A stretch of 64,000 nucleotides of DNA from Methylomonas sp. AM2-LC (GTDB lineage Bacteria; Pseudomonadota; Gammaproteobacteria; Methylococcales; Methylomonadaceae): positions 2,418,001 to 2,482,000 of the forward strand of contig NZ_CP157005.1 in assembly GCF_039904985.1 (NCBI RefSeq), read 5' to 3'. This document shows, piece after piece, positions 60,733 to 64,000 of the stretch (within the stretch, counting starts at the first letter, position 1; each line of letters starts with the position of its first letter). The notes below the pieces were generated by a model. It was not told the DNA's origin. It did not search any database and saw only the letters and a program-made list of their open reading frames with translations. Both the position numbers and the translations under genes were made by a program.

Positions 60733-62018
60733 TGGCTGTTATTCAGGTTGTAGAACATGAACGGTTAATGATAGCCGATCGACCTGATCCTTTGGTGAAG
60801 TCGATTTCACCATACCAAGCCGAAGCCTTAGAGCGGATTCAACACACCTTACCTGCCAAGGCATTAGAATGGGGGCGTGACTCGGTTAAATTTGCTCAGT
60901 TCTGTGGTTCGATCGCGATAGGTCAGGATTGTATCGAGATATTGCCGAAAATCTATCGCAGGGAAGCTAACTATGGCATTTGTCGAGATATTCTGATCAA
61001 GATGCTGTATGCAGCCAAATGGCTACAACCGCACAAATGCGGATCAGGGGCTATCAATTTGCAGAAGCATCGCTTACTTGATGTCTTCGTTCTGCAGTTT
61101 TGTGATGAGTTATTTCTGCAGTTGCGCCAAGGAATGATTAAGCGTTATGTTCGCCGTAGCGATAACTTGCCAGTGTTACGAGGCAAACTGCTGATTGACC
61201 AGCAATTAAAAATCAATATCGCCCATAAGGAGCGAGTTTATTGTGAGTATCATGAGTTAGTCAGTGATAATCAGCCTAACCGAATCATCAAATATGTGCT
61301 GAAGGTATTGCTCAAATCGGCACATGCTGGCAGTGTCCGGAAAAGATTAACAGAATTACTGTACAGCTTTGAAGCCGTTCAAAACCGGATATTTGTAAAG
61401 GCCGATGTTGAAAAGCTAGTGTTAGATCGCTCATCTAACCGGTTTGCCAATATCTTCGAGCAATGTAAATGGTTCTTATCCGGCCTAAGTCCGGATGTTT
61501 TCGCCGGTGATAATCGAAGCTTGGTTCTGCTGTTCGATATGAATCGGTTGTTTGAGGAATTTATTGCCCGTAAATTGAAAACAAAAGCATGGCAACATGG
61601 CTATAAGCTGAGGACACAAGGGCCAACGAAACATTTGGTGCTAAATGAAAAGAGTGATGAGAAAGCTTTCTTACTGAAGCCGGATATTACCTTGCTCGAT
61701 GAGCAAAGCGAGGTCAGAGCGGTTCTGGATACGAAATGGAAGCTACTTGATGCAGTAGATAACAAGAAGAATATCTCGCAGAGTGATCTATATCAGATGA
61801 TTAGTTATGCAGTTCGTTATCAGTGCAGCGATTTGCACTTGCTTTATCCTGCACATGAAAGATTCAGTGAAACAGATAAACAAAGCTTTTCAGTACCTAA
61901 TACAACGTTGCGCATCACTGTACATGCAATCGACTTAGTTAAGCTGACGCAGTCAGATGACACTGAGTGTTGGAAAGCAATTTTTACTAGCGTTAATAGG
62001 ACTAGCGTGAGCATTTGA
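60732..62018 (+). CDS. mcrC: McrC-like nuclease subunit
   Basis: 428 residues. The N-terminal domain contacts McrB. The C-terminal PD-(D/E)xK nuclease has LKPDITLLDEQSEVRAVLDT followed by KWK (Asp, Asp/Lys of the site) at about 315-340. McrC cuts DNA between two modified sites when McrB stops. The start overlaps the mcrB stop (ATGGC), so it is one operon. Both frames are intact. Confidence 0.93.
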   Translation: MAVIQVVEHERLMIADRPDPLVKSISPYQAEALERIQHTLPAKALEWGRDSVKFAQFCGSIAIGQDCIEILPKIYRREANYGICRDILIKMLYAAKWLQPHKCGSGAINLQKHRLLDVFVLQFCDELFLQLRQGMIKRYVRRSDNLPVLRGKLLIDQQLKINIAHKERVYCEYHELVSDNQPNRIIKYVLKVLLKSAHAGSVRKRLTELLYSFEAVQNRIFVKADVEKLVLDRSSNRFANIFEQCKWFLSGLSPDVFAGDNRSLVLLFDMNRLFEEFIARKLKTKAWQHGYKLRTQGPTKHLVLNEKSDEKAFLLKPDITLLDEQSEVRAVLDTKWKLLDAVDNKKNISQSDLYQMISYAVRYQCSDLHLLYPAHERFSETDKQSFSVPNTTLRITVHAIDLVKLTQSDDTECWKAIFTSVNRTSVSI

Positions 62019-62318
62019 ACAGAAGCTTCCAGTTTCGACAAAATCCTGCTACGCCAAATTTACTCTAAAGCGGCCGCTGACAATGATTCATTTCGAACAG
62101 GCTGGCCATCAGGATACGACCCACAAGAGACGTTCGCCCTTCGATGGCATTAAGGGCAGCTATCAGGGGTATTGCTGACGCTGGTTTCCACACCACGAAA
62201 GAGTACTGATCGGCCTCAGCAGTTATTCGGCCTGACCAAAGTCTACCATTCGCCGATGGCGGCTTTCTTTAGATTCTAAAGACGTACAGCGGCTAAGACT
62301 CAAAGAGATGAAAGCCAG
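62019..62318. other. Intergenic stretch with boundary motif
   Basis: 300 nt without a gene. GACCCACAAGAGACGTTCG at 62118-62136 is the third copy of the motif at 53241 and 57947. Nothing else is seen; it separates the McrBC operon from the peptidase gene. Confidence 0.5.
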
Positions 62319-63770
62319 ATGAACCAAATTACGAGCGAGGAGACTTTCTTGTCAGAAGAGAGCAAAAAACTAAATCCGAAGAAACTCCAATCCCTTGCAC
62401 CTTTCCTCCGGATAGACAAAATCCGTCCAGGTGATGTCTTACTGACTCGCGGCCGAGCCGCTCGGTCGACATTCATCGCAAAAGCTACCAGAGGAGAGTT
62501 TTCCCATGCCGCGATTTTTCTTCCACTGGAATACGCGCTACAGCCGACACTTGTGGAAGCGGATGGGTTGGGTGTCGGTTTTACAAACCTGCCCTTGTTG
62601 TTTCTTTCAAGCACGGAGTTCGGAAACTTCTCTGTGTACTCAATTCCAGATGCTCCCAAGGCCTACAAGCTGCTTCGGCATCCCGCAATCGAGAGCAAGA
62701 CTCCCAAGCAACTCCTTAAAGCTGCGTCAGACTTGCAAGAGAAGGTGCTCTTTCGCCGCTACTCTATTCTCTCACGACTGATCAAGCCGGTAGATCTTTC
62801 AGACCGGATCGAGGAGATCTCAGAACAAGTGGTCAAGCTCATGGAAAGCCGGAAAGGGGTATCGAGCCATACAGGAGTATTTTGCTCAGAGCTGGTAGCG
62901 ATGTACTTCGACGCTCTGGGCATCACGCTATTCAAGAAGCCGAGGAGCGCTGAGAGCGTGTCACCTAACCACCTCGACGAAAACTCAAGCCTGCTGAAAG
63001 AAGTTCCGGAGGCATTCATTGACCTATCGCAATTGGAGCATATTGAAGGCGAGTTGAGCGATTTTTGCTACCCAGAGCGAAAGGAATTATTACCCGCAAT
63101 CGTAAAGCAACGGCAAGGGACTGAAGACATTATCGGAAAACTGAAGGAATTTGAAGCGTTGGTCCAGTCGAGATTATCTGAGCAATCGATCGCAAGCCAG
63201 GAGATGGGCCAACAGATTTACGATCAAATTGTCCAGTCCGCTACACAGGCAGGTGACTGGGGTCAATACGAGCTAGTCAACAAGTACCTAACATTCGCCA
63301 ATGAAGTCTATCTGTGGAATCACCTGGAGAAGCAAACTTACGCCCGCGATCAGCAATTCTCTAAACCTGATGTGTCTTTTGAAGAGCGTGCAGACTGGAC
63401 CCAAGCCTGCCTCAAGCTTACCGAAATAACGTTGTCGCTTCGCTCAAAGACTCAACGGGCTTACTTACGTACCAGCTTGCTTTTCTCCCTGAAGGTAATT
63501 CGCCATCAAATTAGAGATAAGACAACGTCTTGGCACGCGCGATTGTCACTTAAGCGCAAAAGGCGTGCTATGTTAATGGACTACCGCTCACATCATGCTA
63601 CCTATGCTGCTAGAGATCTATTGGTAAGTAAGCTTCAGAAAACAGAGCCTTTGTCACCTATGATACTTGCCCACATTGAAGAAGTGATTCGGGACGCGAA
63701 GCTTGCCGCGATGATGGAATCCGGCATTGACCCCGACTGTATTCCCGAAAACCGCCATTCGGGGGAATGA
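62319..63770 (+). CDS. Permuted NlpC/P60-like (YiiX/LRAT-type) cysteine peptidase domain protein
   Basis: 483 residues. The N-terminal 240 residues look like a circularly permuted papain-like fold: IRPGDVLLTRGRAARSTFIA, then FSHAAIFLPL (His63), and much later GVFCSELVAMYFDALG (Cys189), the order and motif of YiiX/LRAT-type hydrolases. The C-terminal 240 residues are helical, basic near the end and unknown. No signal peptide, so cytoplasmic. It lies directly after McrBC and may be a separate defence effector. ATG 62319 is after AGATGAAAGCCAG. The family of the complete protein is not known to me. Confidence 0.65.
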   Translation: MNQITSEETFLSEESKKLNPKKLQSLAPFLRIDKIRPGDVLLTRGRAARSTFIAKATRGEFSHAAIFLPLEYALQPTLVEADGLGVGFTNLPLLFLSSTEFGNFSVYSIPDAPKAYKLLRHPAIESKTPKQLLKAASDLQEKVLFRRYSILSRLIKPVDLSDRIEEISEQVVKLMESRKGVSSHTGVFCSELVAMYFDALGITLFKKPRSAESVSPNHLDENSSLLKEVPEAFIDLSQLEHIEGELSDFCYPERKELLPAIVKQRQGTEDIIGKLKEFEALVQSRLSEQSIASQEMGQQIYDQIVQSATQAGDWGQYELVNKYLTFANEVYLWNHLEKQTYARDQQFSKPDVSFEERADWTQACLKLTEITLSLRSKTQRAYLRTSLLFSLKVIRHQIRDKTTSWHARLSLKRKRRAMLMDYRSHHATYAARDLLVSKLQKTEPLSPMILAHIEEVIRDAKLAAMMESGIDPDCIPENRHSGE

Positions 63771-64000
63771 AGTAAGCGCCAAACATGACTGGCAGCTTTG
63801 GTCAACTTACATGCAGCCAAGAAGTTCGCCAGTGGCCGCTAATGCGCAGAGATCTGCCGTTCGACAGTGCTGGTTTTGCGGGATGCCAATGACTTTTGAT
63901 GGCCGGTACTTGCCCGTCAACTGGTAACTAACCGTTAGCGATTGAAACTTGTCGAGCGCGCGCACCCAATCTTTAAGTGTGTACAAGTGAGTGCTAAAGT
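63771..64000. other. Window end, no gene recognised
   Basis: The last 230 nt have no convincing reading frame, repeat or known element. A short plus-strand frame here overlaps the 3' end of the peptidase gene and has no support. Confidence 0.4.

Overview
The window looks like a gammaproteobacterial chromosome. The support is the topology of its housekeeping genes (parE, rhlE, a heteromeric bacterioferritin pair with bfd, c-di-GMP enzymes) and a high density of short dispersed palindromic repeats. A methylotroph of the Methylococcales type is possible, but no marker gene here proves it. Coding density is moderate. There is no rRNA, I recognise no tRNA, and there is no CRISPR array.

Layout. 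(1) 0-4.5 kb: three uncharacterised small genes, then a dispersed repeat split by an ORF-less group II intron (2067-2718) and then by an IS1111-type (IS110 family) element with its transposase (2845-4326). (2) 4.5-9.5 kb: c-di-GMP block of two paralogous HD-GYP phosphodiesterases and a PAS-GGDEF-EAL protein, all on the minus strand. (3) 9.7-13.3 kb: a DEDD exonuclease-like protein with degraded active site, two complementary bacterioferritin subunits, and a RhlE-type DEAD-box helicase. (4) 13.5-17.3 kb: a small phage-like early module (replication-type protein and three small genes on the minus strand, diverging from a CI/LexA-type S24 repressor). (5) 17.3-23.4 kb: bfd behind a Fur box, two GT-C-like membrane proteins, a goose-type lysozyme and an acyltransferase.

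(6) 23.8-45.5 kb: a long, apparently intact podovirus late operon. It holds a Bbp19-like protein, scaffold, HK97-fold capsid, Bbp16-like cement protein, a lysis block (lipoprotein overlapping another gene, holin, lipase), an SGNH-esterase tail spike, an O-acyltransferase moron on the opposite strand, two tail tube/nozzle proteins carrying inserted domains, and four T7-like internal virion proteins ending in a 2253-residue polyvalent protein. Terminase, portal and an adjacent integrase are not in the window, so this is either a rearranged prophage or a remnant kept for another purpose.

(7) 45.7-50.5 kb: an unknown acidic-tailed protein, a LysM lipoprotein, a GDP-mannose mannosyl hydrolase-like Nudix protein, a small membrane protein and parE. 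(8) 50.5-64 kb: an accessory defence-type island beginning directly at the parE stop codon. It contains a 66-bp perfect direct repeat, an IS6-family element with frameshifted transposase, a RelE/XRE toxin-antitoxin pair, an IS6 fragment, a KAP-family NTPase, a second copy of the 66-bp repeat, a large inverted repeat, a second (HigBA-like) toxin-antitoxin pair with its operator, a short tyrosine recombinase, an EVE-McrB/McrC type IV restriction system, and a 483-residue protein with a permuted NlpC/P60-like cysteine peptidase domain. A short motif (GACCCACAAGCGAC) recurs at three module boundaries.

The most interesting items are: the intron with a matching empty site elsewhere in the window; the tail spike esterase beside an O-acyltransferase; the JAB domain inserted inside a zincin in the giant virion protein; the packaging-gene-free prophage; and the repeat-punctuated defence island with an uncharacterised cysteine-peptidase protein next to McrBC.
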